From Cheilinus undulatus (Eukaryota > Chordata > Actinopteri > Labriformes > Labridae), in the NCBI RefSeq assembly GCF_018320785.1, contig NC_054876.1, forward strand, positions 18,808,212 to 18,872,211: a stretch of DNA of 64,000 bases. Direction: 5' to 3'. The notes under the pieces are model-generated. The model did no database searches. It saw only the letters and a list, made by a program, of their open reading frames with translations, and had not been told where the DNA came from. Position numbers and translations under genes: made by a program. This document shows, in pieces, positions 12,167 to 24,700 of the stretch; the stretch's first letter is position 1, and each line of letters begins with the position of its first letter.

Positions 12167-13640
12167 ACCTTGCAAAGTAGATGGATTGGCCAGACAGCAC
12201 GTCTGTAATCAGGCAAATCCATCTTGAAAAGCTCAAATCCACATCTGTTCTGATCCATCAACGATGGTTGAGGAGAATGTGGCAGTAGCTACAGGTAGAG
12301 TTTTGTTGTACTGTGAGCTGTTAGCAATGGCTGCCGCCAGTGTACCTGTTAGCTGGGATGTAGCTATAATATAGCAGCAGTTTTACTAGAACTATACCAC
12401 ACTTCTTTATTAAAACAAAACCAACAAGCCATACAGAAAACTTTTTTTTTGAACTTTTATTAAAACAAATCCTTGACAAATAGTCACACACTTATAGATA
12501 GAACATCATTGCCTTGAATATACAAAAAAAATCTACAGAGAAATAACATCACATGTTCAGGGATACATCATATAACCTGCACATTTAAATCTTCTCCAAA
12601 TAGGAGATTACAGATGACCATTTCTTCAAATAGTTATCTCTCCTCAGTCTCAATATTGATGTTATGTCCTCCATACAGCTCAATAACTGAGCTGTATTGA
12701 GTCCATTGTTCAAGTGTTGGTGAATATGGTTTGAGCCATTTAATAGTAATTATTTTGTGAGCAATTAACAGAAGAACTTTTAAAATATACCCTTTGTCCT
12801 TGTCCCAAGTTTCAGGCATTGCACCGCACAAGACCACCTGATAGATATTGAACAGTGTATTGAAATTTAAAAATGTCTTTATTTCCACTGTCACTTTATC
12901 CCAATATTGTTTCACTACTGGACATTCCCAAAATATGTGGGAAAAATCCCCAATTTGTCCACACTTTCTCCAGCAGAGGGCACTGACATTATTGTTATAG
13001 CTGGCCAAAATAATTGGTGTCTTAAAGAATCTCATTCTTAGTTTCCAGCTATACTCTCTCCAGTTTGGACTGTTAAGACATTTAAGCCACTCTCCCCATG
13101 AGTTTTCCCAATCTGAATCATCTGTTACTGTGTTAAGGTCCAATTCCCATTTGTTCTTTACATCTAATGTTCTTTCATCTTGTTCACAGAAAGCTTTTTT
13201 TGATGGAAAAGATGCTTTCACTCTTCTGCCAACCTGCTTTGTCATGAGTTTGTGGGGTTGAGTTGTACTGTAAGCTGGTAGCCATTGGCTTGGATGTAGC
13301 TTGGATTAGCTTTGATGTAGAAAAGTGGCAGCTTAATTGGACTTTGACCAAAGAGCCACACTAAAAGCTTATCTTGGCAGAGAAGATGTTTTTGAATGTC
13401 TCATAATAAGTTCTCCACTGACATCTTCGCCTTGTCATGAGTACCATGAGTACCAGTACCACAGTAGTGCTAGCCTGTATAGTTCGGGTTAGCATTGGAG
13501 CTGTGCATGTCTGCTACCTCTTTTTGTATTGTCGCTCTGATTGGCCCATCATGAATTTGACAGACAGACTGTTCCTCCAGTCAACTTCCAATATGTTTTA
13601 TTTTTAATTCCTGCCCTTCCTAAAAAAGTGAAAGTGGAAA
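12167..13640 (+). mobile_element. TA-flanked MITE, copy E, interrupted by an L1 tail
   Basis: Left end ACCTTGCAAAGTAGATGGAT next to TA at 12165-12166. The right part (GCTCTGATTGGCCCATCATG..., about 13530-13620) is also family sequence. An L1 fragment sits in the middle. The right terminus is not clear. Confidence 0.5.
12442..13247 (-). mobile_element. 5'-truncated L1 (ORF2 C-terminus and poly(A))
   Basis: The minus-strand frame 13245-12634 encodes an L1-type ORF2 C-terminal region with the zinc-knuckle-like pattern CWRKCGQIGDFSHIFWECP. It ends in about 180 bp of 3' UTR and an A-tract (T run at 12444-12452). The open frame of about 200 codons with no stop suggests a fairly recent insertion. 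It sits inside MITE copy E. Confidence 0.8.
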
Positions 13641-16157
13641 AACACAACAACTTCTCTGGTGTCCATATGAGGCTGGCTGCAGAATCACTGGATGTCACAT
13701 ACACAACAAATATTAAAATGCTAATTTTTACAGCACAAATTAACTATTTTGGCTGGATGGTCCATGTCTTAATGGGCAGACACTGCTATGTGATGATTTT
13801 TTTTAACTTATCCATTTTGGTTTCAAGACAATGTTGCTGTTTGCCAGGAGCCGTATGATCTGCCTCAGCATCATCTCTGTCTGATTTTTGGTTGATCTTA
13901 GGCAGTTTGAGACAGCTTTTTTGATGTGCCAATCCTTGTAGATTGGCAAGACAAGTCTGTGTACAGTCTAAAACTTAAGCTAACAAAACAACAAAAAGAG
14001 TGGGATGAACAGATTGTAACTCAAATATGGAAGGAGTACACTACGGTATATTTTGGTTGCTACAGTAAGTGATCAATATCTTATTGATTTGATGTATTAA
14101 GTTCATAATACCATTAAACTTTGAAACCAGAATCAGAAATCTACAACTGATACTTCTGACCTGACTGGTACTCTAGTGCTGTGTCTGAGTTCACTTTAGT
14201 CCTCTGGATCTGTTTAGGAAACTCTATCCACACTCCTGTGAAATGCAAACACACACACACACACAGAAAGAGAGCAGCAGCAGTTCTGTCAGGCAGCTTG
14301 AGAGTAAGATGTGGTCTAGAGATCAGGGTGGCTGAGCTCTGCAGAGTCGGCAGTAAAACACCAATCAGATCTCCAGGAATTCCATAACATTGATCACAGG
14401 GAGGTTTTTAAACTACACATGACTGCAGCAGCTACAGCTTTACAGCCCATATGTTTAAAAAAAATGCTTATCATACAAAAAACCTGGGAAAAGACATTAT
14501 TGTACACGAATGTAAAAAAGCCTAATCTGCATTTTCTTCATCAAAGATTATTCTCTGCTCTAAAAACCAATAAACAACAAAATAATAATCATCATCTTCA
14601 CCTCCCTCTGTGCTGTCTCTCTTTAATCCCCTCTCTCACTCCACATAAAGTCATTTTGATTGAGTATCTCTTTCTCTCTTGTGCACTCAGCAGTAGCCTC
14701 CCTCCTCACCCTCACTCTCACACGCCCATTCATGCTCCCACACTCCTTGTATGCAGCTACATGAACTCATGAAACATTCTGTCTGAGGCGTCTGCTGCTC
14801 AGGACTCTTATGATCCTTCGTTTTGAGGTAAGGCAGCCTGGCGCGTTGGTCACTAACAGACATCATCTGGACCCAGAGGGACTCTAAGTGGTGATAAAAC
14901 GGATCACTAAGTCTCAGGCTCGGCTGCTGCAGCAGTGTTTGCACTTAATGCATGCCTAATTACAATTCCCTTTTGTCTAGGGGTGTATTATCTGTCTGGT
15001 GTTTTGTGGTACAGTACGAGGTAGGTTTACAGAAGATTTACTGTATATACGCTGTAGTGTTTGAAATGTTAACAGATGTTTGAGGAGCCAAATGCAAGCT
15101 AATATGTTCTTTTTAGCTACTTAAATGGACCAGATTGTCTTCAATGTGCTAAACGTTGTGCAAAAAATAGCTTATAGTGTTCTTCAAGGAATTCATGAAT
15201 TGCAAATGCATCCTAACGCATGTCCTTTGTGTATTTTTTGAAGGCTTTTGCGCTAAAGCAGAGAATGTATGCAGTAAACAGGCTTTAAAAGTAACCTTAC
15301 ACAAATACAACCGTGAGTTTTGTCAGACATTGCTGATTTCTTGCTGCAGTGTTTTCAATTTAGTAAGTGGACAGTCACTTTGTGTTTCCCAGCAGCTGTA
15401 AAACTGTTTGGAGCCATCACTGTGTGACAGTTTATTGCTCTAATTCTGGATCCAAACCAGCTGATCAGCAGAGTTAAAAAGCTGCAGCCACCGAACTTTA
15501 CAAGATAGGAGCATTTTTACTCTTTTATCCTTCTCCTTGCAGTCCAGTGATGCAGAGATAAATTAAAAATGGCAGGTTTGCAACTCCAAAATTACAAGAA
15601 ATGCTGCCTTCTTAAATCACTTGCCAAAATCTCCATGACAAGGGCAGTGTCTCACACATCTATGAGATGAGTCTTGGCTTCAGTTTGAGTTTTAAATGAA
15701 AATGCATTTTTGGATTTGGATGACAATGACTGCCATCATCATTTTATGCAGGCTGGACATCATTAAACAAAGTATTCTCCTGTAACATTTGCAAGAGGAT
15801 ATCCTATGTTTACATCTGCTGCTTTGGATGCATTTACTCACTTTAAGATAGAATTTTCATCTATGATAAGGTATTGTTTAAACGTCAATCAGCAAATTCT
15901 TTAATTTCTTTATCAAAGGTGAAAAAACAGAGCTGAACTAGCTGTCATCACAAACTGAAGTCTTAAATGATTTATTAGAGGATGGGTTCAGATCAGGATA
16001 AAAACAACAACAGGTGGCTATAGGTCCATAACATGAGCAGCTGTGTGTCACTACCTTACCCTAACTCTTCACCTTTTGGTTTATTATTTCCTGTCATCCA
16101 ATATTATTTTTATTACATGCTGGTTTTGTTATTTTGCCTTAGTTTCCACTCCACACA
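13641..16157. other. Upstream region of kcnk4
   Basis: Holds a short CA repeat near 14250 and the candidate first exon ending 14827. Otherwise nothing recognised. Confidence 0.45.
14640..14827 (+). promoter_or_regulatory. Possible kcnk4 first (non-coding) exon
   Basis: A pyrimidine-rich, CT/CA-rich segment ends in a consensus donor (TTTTGAG/gtaagg) at 14827, upstream of kcnk4 on the same strand. In the phase needed for the 18076 exon it carries a TGA just before the donor, so it would be untranslated. Supported only by the donor and position. Confidence 0.2.
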
Positions 16158-16312
16158 GTTGGCCTAGTGGTCATGTCGCACCCCATCTACACAGTTTCAA
16201 GTTCAGTTTGCAGCTCCTTTCTCGCATGTCTCTCAGCCACTCTCTCATCCCTGTTTCCAATTCTGAAGCAAAGGCATAAAAAGCCTGAAAACAATCTTTA
16301 AAAAAATAAAAT
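16158..16312 (+). repeat. tRNA-derived SINE, copy 1
   Basis: Box A-like GGCCTAGTGGTCA and box B-like TTCAAGTTC, then the common fish tail with CAGCCACTCTCTC..CTGTTTCC and AAAGGCATAAAAAGCC, ending A-rich. Confidence 0.6.
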
Positions 16313-16499
16313 CTCTTTCTCTGATTTAATTTTGAAGTACAGTACCTCAATACACTTAATATGAGCCACATAAACTAAGAATTTGGGGAACTAAATCTTA
16401 TTTCATGATTTATACCATAAAAAGGCCTAAATTGCATGTAGTGAATAAGATATCTGTCAATACAGCAAGAAATCTGTACTTGAGTGCTTTGAAATGATA

Positions 16500-17680
16500 G
16501 CCTGATATGCCAGATAGACTGTTTAATATATTCAATGCATGGAAATATATTTCACATTTATCTGGAAAACCTCCATAGGAAGCATATGGGAAGGGCAGGA
16601 CATTTCAAAAAACTTCTCAGAGGGTAATTGGACAAACATTTTGTCAACATATTCATGACAGGCCAATCAGAGCGACAAGAGAAAATGAGGTATTAGACAT
16701 GCACAGCTTCAGTAGTTTATGAAAAGTGGAGCAGGTCAGTGGTTAAAATTCATGCTGAAGACCACACTACCCGAGACCATGACACACCTGAGTCCAGAGT
16801 GCGCTGAGACCAAGATAAGACCAAGACTTTTGGGGGTCGAGACTGAGACCAAGACAAGACCAAGACCATAAAAATCAGTTTAAAAAAATCATCACAGGGT
16901 TGAACAGTAAAAGAGCATTCTCTAATTTTAGTTTGCTTTTAAATACATTTGACAGCAAAACACAATGTGTCTAAACTCTGTTTTCAAAGCACCACAATGC
17001 AAAAATCTCAAATCTTAGCAAATTGTTCAACTAACTTTCTTCTTCCTTGTATGTATTAAAAGCCACTGAAAAGTCCAGAATTGTTTTAAATATCTGAAAA
17101 TTCGATGTTTCTTTAAATTTGTCAGGCAAATGAGGCCCAAAATAAGTGTTAAGAGGCATTTTCTACTAGAAATAAGATGGACTGGTTTGTTAAGATCTGA
17201 GTTTTTGCAGGTGTCTGAATAGATTTCCAAGAAGGAATAACAGTCAGTGACCTAATGGCAGCTGTTTTAAGTTAAATAACATTCATTAATAAGGATCAGT
17301 TCATTAATGATGTTGAGAATAGCACATCAGCGGTGGTCTCGACTGGTCTTGATGGAAAATCCAGAGTCCAGCCAATCTGAGACAAGACCAAGACATCCAA
17401 AATGCTTATTATTTCATACAGAAACATGGTCCATGGTCTGATTAAACTACCACTATACTTTAGCTACATCCAAGCTAATCGCTACACTGCCAGCAGCCAT
17501 TGCTGTAGGCTTTCAGCAGAACTTAACCCCACCCAAGCTACTGCTTTGTTTTCCTCAAATAACGCTGATTGGTCCGAACCATTCTTGGGTCTGACATAAA
17601 TGTTGTAGATTGGAGCTTTGCAAGACTGATTTGCCTGACGACAGACATGGAGTCTGACAAATCCATCTGCTTTGCAAGGT
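16500..17680 (-). mobile_element. TA-flanked MITE, copy D, split by another repeat
   Basis: The left arm at 16500-16740 (CCTGATATGCCAGATAGACT) and right arm at 17400-17680 (ending TCTGCTTTGCAAGGT) belong to the same family in reverse. About 650 bp of AGACCAAGAC-type repeat lies between them. Confidence 0.6.
16760..17400. repeat. AGACCAAGAC-bordered repeat inside MITE copy D
   Basis: Both edges carry short tandem AGACCAAGACA-type repeats, directly oriented on the left and mixed with the inverse (GGTCTCGACTGGTCTTGA) on the right. The centre is unremarkable AT-rich DNA. Likely a separate non-autonomous insertion; class uncertain. Confidence 0.45.
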
Positions 17681-18075
17681 TATTGAAATGAAATGTCTGT
17701 ATCTAAATTAGGTAGTTTGCCTCATTTCAAGACTTAAATTTAAGTTGCTTGCTGTATTGGTAGATAATAAGGCTTATTTCCTGCAGTTCAGGCTTTTTTG
17801 TATGTTTCATTTTTGGGACAAAACATTAAGCAACACGTAAGACTTGCTATAATTGGATTTTTCAGTGTAATATCATTGTGGCTAACCACTTGCCTATGCA
17901 CTCAAAATTTGTTTATGCTTTTGTTTACTTTTTCTTCAGCAGTTTTGTACATATTATTATAGCTAAGGTTTGTGGTCATTTGTTAGGCCTTGGTTTTAAC
18001 ATCTTGTATTTGCTTAAGTGGATTATTTCTTGCAGAATCAAATAAATCTTATTCTTACGTGTGCCTTCTTTCCAG

Positions 18076-18205
18076 TGCCTCCTCCTTCGGAGTGTGAGGT
18101 GGACGGGCTCCCCAGTGGTTACGGATCCAGGGATTCGATCCTCAAACCTGGAGAGAAGAGGGACTGGAAGAGACGAAGGCGTGGGCAGCTACAGACGATA
18201 AGCAG
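18076..18205 (+). CDS. Candidate upstream kcnk4 exon, in frame with the channel start
   Basis: Bounded by a good acceptor (pyrimidine tract then ccag) and a weak donor (gtcaac). Joined to the next acceptor at 18453, one frame stays open through both pieces and runs in frame into the ATG at 18541, adding roughly 72 residues. It is rich in basic residues (KRDWKRRRRGQ). The other two frames contain stops. No ATG lies inside, so it would need a start in an unseen upstream exon or be 5' UTR. Human TRAAK has an N-terminally extended isoform, and TREK channels have long N-termini, so an alternative N-terminus is plausible but unproven. Confidence 0.4.
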
Positions 18206-18452
18206 GTCAACTTAGCCACTATTAATGCATCAGTTGTCATAACCCATTCAATGCTCAGAGTGGCAGATGATGTATGTTTTGAATCTGATGTTGCATTAAC
18301 AGTGTGGCAGCAGTGTGGCGAGGCCTGAGTACATTTAATGCCTCATGTGCAGCCAACAGTCTGCCTGCAGCAGACGTGTATCACTGGGTTTGCTGTCAGG
18401 CGATGTGGTCAGTGAAAAAAACCTCATGTCCATGTGGTTTCTAATGTTTCAG

Positions 18453-18540
18453 CTGCAGCAGCTGGGATCACAGTCACACCAGCACTGAGGCTGGCAAAGG
18501 GAAGCAGCAGCAAGTGTTTGGACTAGGCGGAGGTGTATCC
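18453..18540 (+). other. 5' part of the kcnk4 start exon (UTR or N-terminal extension)
   Basis: Follows the acceptor at 18450-18452 (cag) and is continuous with coding exon 1. It is open in the coding frame without an ATG, so it is 5' UTR for the conserved start, or coding if an upstream start exists. Confidence 0.45.
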
Positions 18541-18729
18541 ATGCGTTGCTCCACCTTGCTCGGCATCCTCACCGGGGTGCTCCTCTACCTGGTGCTGGGA
18601 GCCGTGGTGTTTCGGGCCCTTGAGGCTCCGCGAGAGATGGGCAAGCACATGCAGCTGCAGGACACTCGGGAGGGATTTTTGATGAACTTCACCTGCGTCA
18701 GCCCTGAGAATCTGCAGAAACTGATAGAG
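18541..18729 (+). CDS. kcnk4: kcnk4 coding exon 1 (start, M1 helix, cap)
   Basis: Residues 1-63. The ATG at 18541 is chosen because it aligns with the TRAAK start. The frame is open upstream to the acceptor at 18452, and no other ATG occurs there. The exon ends in codon GAG before the donor gtacag (phase 0). It encodes M1 ([19 protein letters not shown]), the conserved FRALE, and the cap cysteine in NFTCVS. Confidence 0.95.
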
Positions 18730-21700
18730 GTACAGCAGGTCTTTTAATATTTAACAAATGTATTTTCTGGCATTATTTTCTAATTAACATGAGTATTTAC
18801 GTAGAGCACTACTGACTTCATTATCTCTCAATGACAGCGTCAACTCCCAAATCTATCTCACTGTCTATTAAACAGCTTGGGCTTCTTTTTTTTTTTTTTT
18901 TAAAGATTTATTTTTGGCCTTTATTAGATAGGACAGTGGATAGAGTCGGAAACAGGGAGGAGAGCGGGGAGAGACATGCAGGAAATAGTGCCACGGGCCG
19001 GACTTGAACCCGGGTCGCCTGCGTATATGGCGTGTGCCTTAACCACTCGACTACCGACGCGCCAGCTTGGGCTTCTTTTTGACACAATTTGTTTAAAAAC
19101 AGAAAAAGTGTTCAAAAACAGTGATTCTCATGGTTTTTTTGGCTTTCAACCTTTCAAATTAAGACAGGCTAAATTGCATATAAATCCATATTCAGATATT
19201 TGAAATATCTGCAAGTGATGCTTGGTCACAGATAGGTCATTACTTGTTAGTTAGTTTAGTTTATTCAATCATAACACAACACCAAACATTTTGCACAGTA
19301 TAGACATTTCAAACAAAATCAATAGTCATGTGTTGAATAATGAATGAAAAGGCATAGGCAGAAGCATACTGCTTATAAAAGCCTATCCTACATTTTTAAC
19401 TTTTTAAGCTACTAACTTCCAGCAATGCAAAGAAACAACAACAGATAATCAGTCACACTTATACGCTTCAAAGATAGCTTTACAAACCATTTTCTTGAAA
19501 ACCAAAAGAGAATTACATGTTTTTACATTTATACTGGCATCATTCCAGAATTTAACTCCAACAATGGAAGCACATCTCCTTTTCATACCTTTTTTAGCTT
19601 TTTGCACAATAAATTTACAAACACCTCTGAGATTATACGGACTCTCCTGAATTGAAAAGAACCTCTGTACTGAGTCAGGGAGCATTTTTGACTTTGCTCT
19701 GAACATCATTTGCATTATTTTATAATAAAACAAATCATAAAATTTCATAACATGAGAATTTAGAAAAAGTGGATCCGTATGAGCATAGTAATCAGCCTTA
19801 TTGATGATGCGTATGGCTCTTTTTTGTAGTTTTATTATAGAATTTATGGTCGTTTTAAAGGTGGATCCCCACAATTCCACACAATAAGATATATAGGGAA
19901 CAATTAATGAGTGATAGATTAAATGCAAGGCCTTAGAATTTAATACATTTCTAGATTTATATAGAATTGCAACTGACTTTGAAATTTTCCCTTTAATGTA
20001 TTCAATATGTTGTTTCCATGTTAACTTTTGGTCGATCACAACCCCAAGGAATTTGGTCTCAAAACTCTTTCAATGTCATCATTACAGATTTTTAGTTTAA
20101 TATTACCATCACTTTCCTTTAGATTCCCAAAAACCATAAATTTTGTTTTCTTAATATTTAAAGATAATTTATTGACATCAAACCAAGTTTTGAGATTTCC
20201 CAGCTCCCTTTCTACACCACACAAAAGTTCTTTTAAATTCTTACCAGAGCAAAATAAGTTTGTATCATCTGCAAATATTACGTATCTAAAGAAATCAGTC
20301 ACATTGCAGATGTCATTGATATAAAGAATGAACAGTATTGGACCAATCACTGATCCTTGTGGTACACCACAGGTAATCTTTCTAAATGCTGATACAGTAT
20401 CATTAATTTGTACACACTGATGTCTATTACCTAAATAACTTTCCAGCCAAGAATGAACAACCCCTCGTATCCCATACATCTTTAAAATTTTTAATAACCG
20501 TCTGTGATCAATGGTATCAAAAGCCTTCTGCAGATCAATATACAGGCCAATAGAACACTCATCGTTTTCATTGGCATTTGCTATTTCTTCAACCATTTGC
20601 ATTACTGCAAAAGCAGTAGTTCTGCTTTCTCTGAATCCATACTGGTTTTCACTTAATAATTTATTTTTATGAATAAACTGATTTAATTGTTTCACAAACA
20701 ACTTCTCTAAAATTTTAGAAAATTGTGGCAGAAGTGATATCGGTCTGTAATTTTCCATACAGTGTTTATCTCCATTTTTATAAATTGGGATCACCTTTGC
20801 TAACTTCATGTTGTTAGGAAAGATTCCTTTTTGGAAAGACAGATTACATACATAAGTCAAAGGTCTAACAATATAATCAATAACATCTTTAATAATTACT
20901 GTATCAATTGAATGTATGTCGATTGATTTCTTATTTTTTAAATTTTCTTATAAATTCAATAATATCAGTTTCAAGTACCCCGCTTAGAAACATAGAACAA
21001 GCATTAGTGTTTATCAAATTATTAAACATATGTTTTTTGTCATCAGATGCAATAATCTGTCTTGCCAAAGCAGCACCAACATCTACAAAGTAGTTGTTGA
21101 ACTCATCAACAATATTTTGTAAATCGTCCACTCTATTATTAGTTTTATTTATGAAATAATGTGGAAGTTCTGATGTATAACTTTTATTCTGAATGATATG
21201 ATTGATTACTTTCCAAGTTCTTTGTATGTTATTTTTACTGTCCTCCAATATTTTACTGTAGTATTCCTTTTTTTGAGTCCTCATAATGGTAGTTAGTTTG
21301 TTCTTATAACGCTTATATTTTTCTTCACTATCACTAGTTCTCTGTTGTAAAAACTTCTTGTACAGTTGATTTTTCTTATTACATGCCTTTTGCAGACCTC
21401 TTGTCATCCATGGTTTTCCTTTATATTGATCTTTCACCCTACACATTTTGATAGGACAATGTTTATTATATAATTTTAAGAATGCAAACAAAAATGCATC
21501 ATATGCTAGGTCTGGATCATCAACATACACCTCATCCCAGTTATAATTTCTAAGATCCATCTTTAAGGCTTCAGTTCTCTCTGGTGTTCTCAATCTCATT
21601 AATTTGCAGGGAGGTTCACTTTTATTTTCATCAACCGAACATTTAGCAATTAAATTATGCACAACTACAAAAACAGGAAGATGATCACTGACATCACTTA

Positions 21701-24700
21701 TGAGCAAACCACTTGTTGCTTGATGTTGAGTATTTGTAAAGATATTGTCAATAAGTGTAGCGCTGTCTTTGGTTATTCGACTCGGTTTGTCAATTAGGGG
21801 CCAGAGACCCAAACTAAACATTGTATTACAAAATTCTGTTGTCATTTTATGTTCATTCCATTTCATTAAATCAATATTGAAATCACCACAAACAAAAAGT
21901 TGTTTCTTATCGCATACCTTACCTAAAATGTCAACCATGGAGTTAACAAATGAATCGATGCAAGAGCCAGGTGTCCTGTATATGCAACTCAAAAAAATAC
22001 TTTTCAGATAAGTGGAATGAATTTCAATTGTCAGACTCTCCATGATATCATCCACAACTGTACTGTCAACCACTCTACACTGAAAATCTTTCTGTAGAAA
22101 CAAGGCCACTCCACCACCCCTTTTATTTTTGCGGTTTACACTAAAATGATTGTATCCTTCTAACATAAAATTAGAACCCTTTTCATTCGTCAACCAAGTT
22201 TCACTAATGGCAATGACTTGAAACCTATGTTTCAATGATTGTACATTTTCTTTGATTTGAGCAAAATTTGCATAGAGGCTTCGGCTATTAAAGTGTATAA
22301 TTGAAAAACCATCAAGACTAAGTTCATTAAACTGATTTTCCATATAGTATTTGGAACCAGAGTTCCAATCTTTGTAAAAATTTGCATCTGGATCAATGTC
22401 ATTCTCAAAGCTAAATGATTTATGTTCAGTTGACTTCAAAAAACTTATGTGTGACTCTTCATATATTCTATTATAACAGGGCTCAGCTAAATCATTATCA
22501 TTTTCATAGAAATCATCATACTCCTGTTCTAAAGGAAAAGATTCATTTTTATCTCTCATGAAAAAAGCAAATGTCCACCAAAGTCACAGGATTGTATAAT
22601 GTTTTTGTATAATTTAACTGCTCTCTTACCATCATAGTGCAGTGGGTGTAACTCAAAGTAAAAAAAACAAAAAAACAAGGAATTCTGATTTTTATACTGC
22701 AAACTTGGCACCAACTCTTTATCTTGCTCCTTTGTTCCAGTAAACCATCCAAACATTTTCCAATCCCCATTGAGTGTACCATTTGCTAACCAAACTGTGT
22801 CCATTGTCACTTGTATCGTTCAAGATCTCTCAGATTCTCCTCTGCAACCACCTTTGCCTGCTCTGGTGGTCCATTTAACTTGATAAATATTTTCACATTC
22901 CTTGTCCATGTTGCTTGAATTTTGTTTTGTTTTCTGAGTATGCGGCTATGTCTAGCTATTTCAGCATTTTTCTTTGTCAAATGTTCATTTATATACACCC
23001 CTGTGCCCTTTAGTCTTTTTGCCTGTCGTTGTACATTAATCTTATGCTTTGTGTTGGTAAAATGAACAACAATGGTTGGTTTGGCATTTTTATCCTTACG
23101 TGGAAGGCTGTGGCAGGCTGAGATGTTCTCACTGTCCAAATCAATGTTCTTACTGCTCAAGAATTGAACAACTTGTGTCTCTAGTGTAAGCAGTTCTTCA
23201 GGTGGTGCATCCTCATCTTGCTGGTCACTGGCTGCAGCCCTGGCATAGCTGCGATGTCTGGTATCCAGCCCAGTGATGATCAGATCATTTCCCCTAGAGT
23301 ACTGCTCCAAGTCATCAATCCTTTCTTCCAGTAGTTGAATCTTCTGGTCTTTAAGTTTGATTGTGGCCTTCAACTCACGGACCTCTTCCACTAGACCCAT
23401 GAGACTGGCTTGCTGCTTGACCACCTTGCTGATCTCTTCAGACATGAAATTGAGTGTTTTTTTGATCTCTTCCAGCTCTTCTGCCAACTTCTTAGTTGTT
23501 GTCGCCATGTTTTCCAACGTTCTTTACAAAATGATATGCTCCAGGAAGCTTGATGCCAAAAAAAGTTCTATTGCTGATCACCATGTGCTCCCAGGCCCCT
23601 TACAAAAAAAACACAGTCAGAAACACCAAAGTGATTAAATGTCCCCCAAAAATGAACAAAAAAATCACTTTATTGCCAACAGTGCTTTCATGGCACATGG
23701 ATGGCATAGTATTTTGGTGATTTTAAACGGATTTGCAAGGAGACTCTAACCCAGGTAGATTAGTGGCAACCATCTTGTCAGCCATCTTAAGAGCAAACTG
23801 CATGATCCTCCACAAAACAACATTTTCGTATACCTGACAGGGTAAGCTCATCTGTTTTTCAAGATAAAGCCATAAATTTCTGTTTTAACTTTTTCACATC
23901 ACTTGCAAAGTGACTTGGCTGCTAGCCTCCTCTGCCACATTCTCCATGTTGAGGAGCTTAAAAGTATGTTAAAAAAATTGTTCTGAGTTCAAATGTTCCA
24001 TTGAAAGTTTCCTCCGTTTCTCCAATCCATCCACTTTGTCACTATTACCAAACAAACAAACAAACAAACAAAGGCTCATTCTGTAAAAAAAGGGGTCAAC
24101 AATTTAAAACAACATAACTTTTCAGAGCCGAAACATTGGCCAGATTCTGTGTGTGACATTGGGTGGATCTGTTTTGTAAAGCTTTAATATGAAATATTAT
24201 TCCTGGTCAGGGGATGACTGGACCAGTCAGCTTCATTTCAGGAGAAGGAGGTGGGAGCTTAAATGTAGCTTTAGTTTTACTGCAACCATGTAAACAATGG
24301 TCGCTGGTGCAGAGGTCAGTATGGATTCAGCTAAGCAGCTGTTTTACCAGAACTGGGCAGTGAAAGAACCTAAAGAACCTCAAATGAAAACCTTTGTTGG
24401 TGTAAAAGATGTTTTGCTCCTCTCCGAACAAGCTTTAGCTAGAGTGTTTTTTAACCAACTGGCTTCACTGGGAGCAAACAATGGGCTCAAGCAAGGTACA
24501 GTAGTTTACAACCAAGGGCAGTGCATGCCTACATCATGTTTTATGTTTCTCTGATTGCTCCGTAGAGATTATGACGGACAGAACATTTTTCCAATCACCC
24601 TTTCAGATTTCATTTAATGGTTCTGCCCTTCCCAAACACCGTCTCTGGGGTGTTGGCCATTTGGCTGTAAAATATATCCAATGCTGTGGATATGTGAGGC

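Larger units (their letters stand above)
19250..23640 (-). mobile_element. Near-complete jockey/L2-type LINE in kcnk4 intron 1
   Basis: Antisense to kcnk4. From its 5' side: ORF1 (23508-22807), a small middle ORF (22804-22556) and ORF2 (22559-19449) with endonuclease and reverse transcriptase. The 3' UTR ends near 19250 in GAATAAACTAAACTAACTAA, a short-repeat end rather than a long poly(A). ORF2 is broken only by two single-base homopolymer differences, so the copy is young or suffered base-calling errors. The exact 5' end and target duplication were not found. Confidence 0.85.

Noticed and set aside
12970-12982. CTCF-like CCAGCAGAGGGCA
   Set aside because: Lies inside the L1 ORF2 coding sequence at the zinc-knuckle codons, so the match is probably incidental.
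24050-24075. CAAA repeats as a CRISPR-like array
   Set aside because: Simple microsatellite without spacers.
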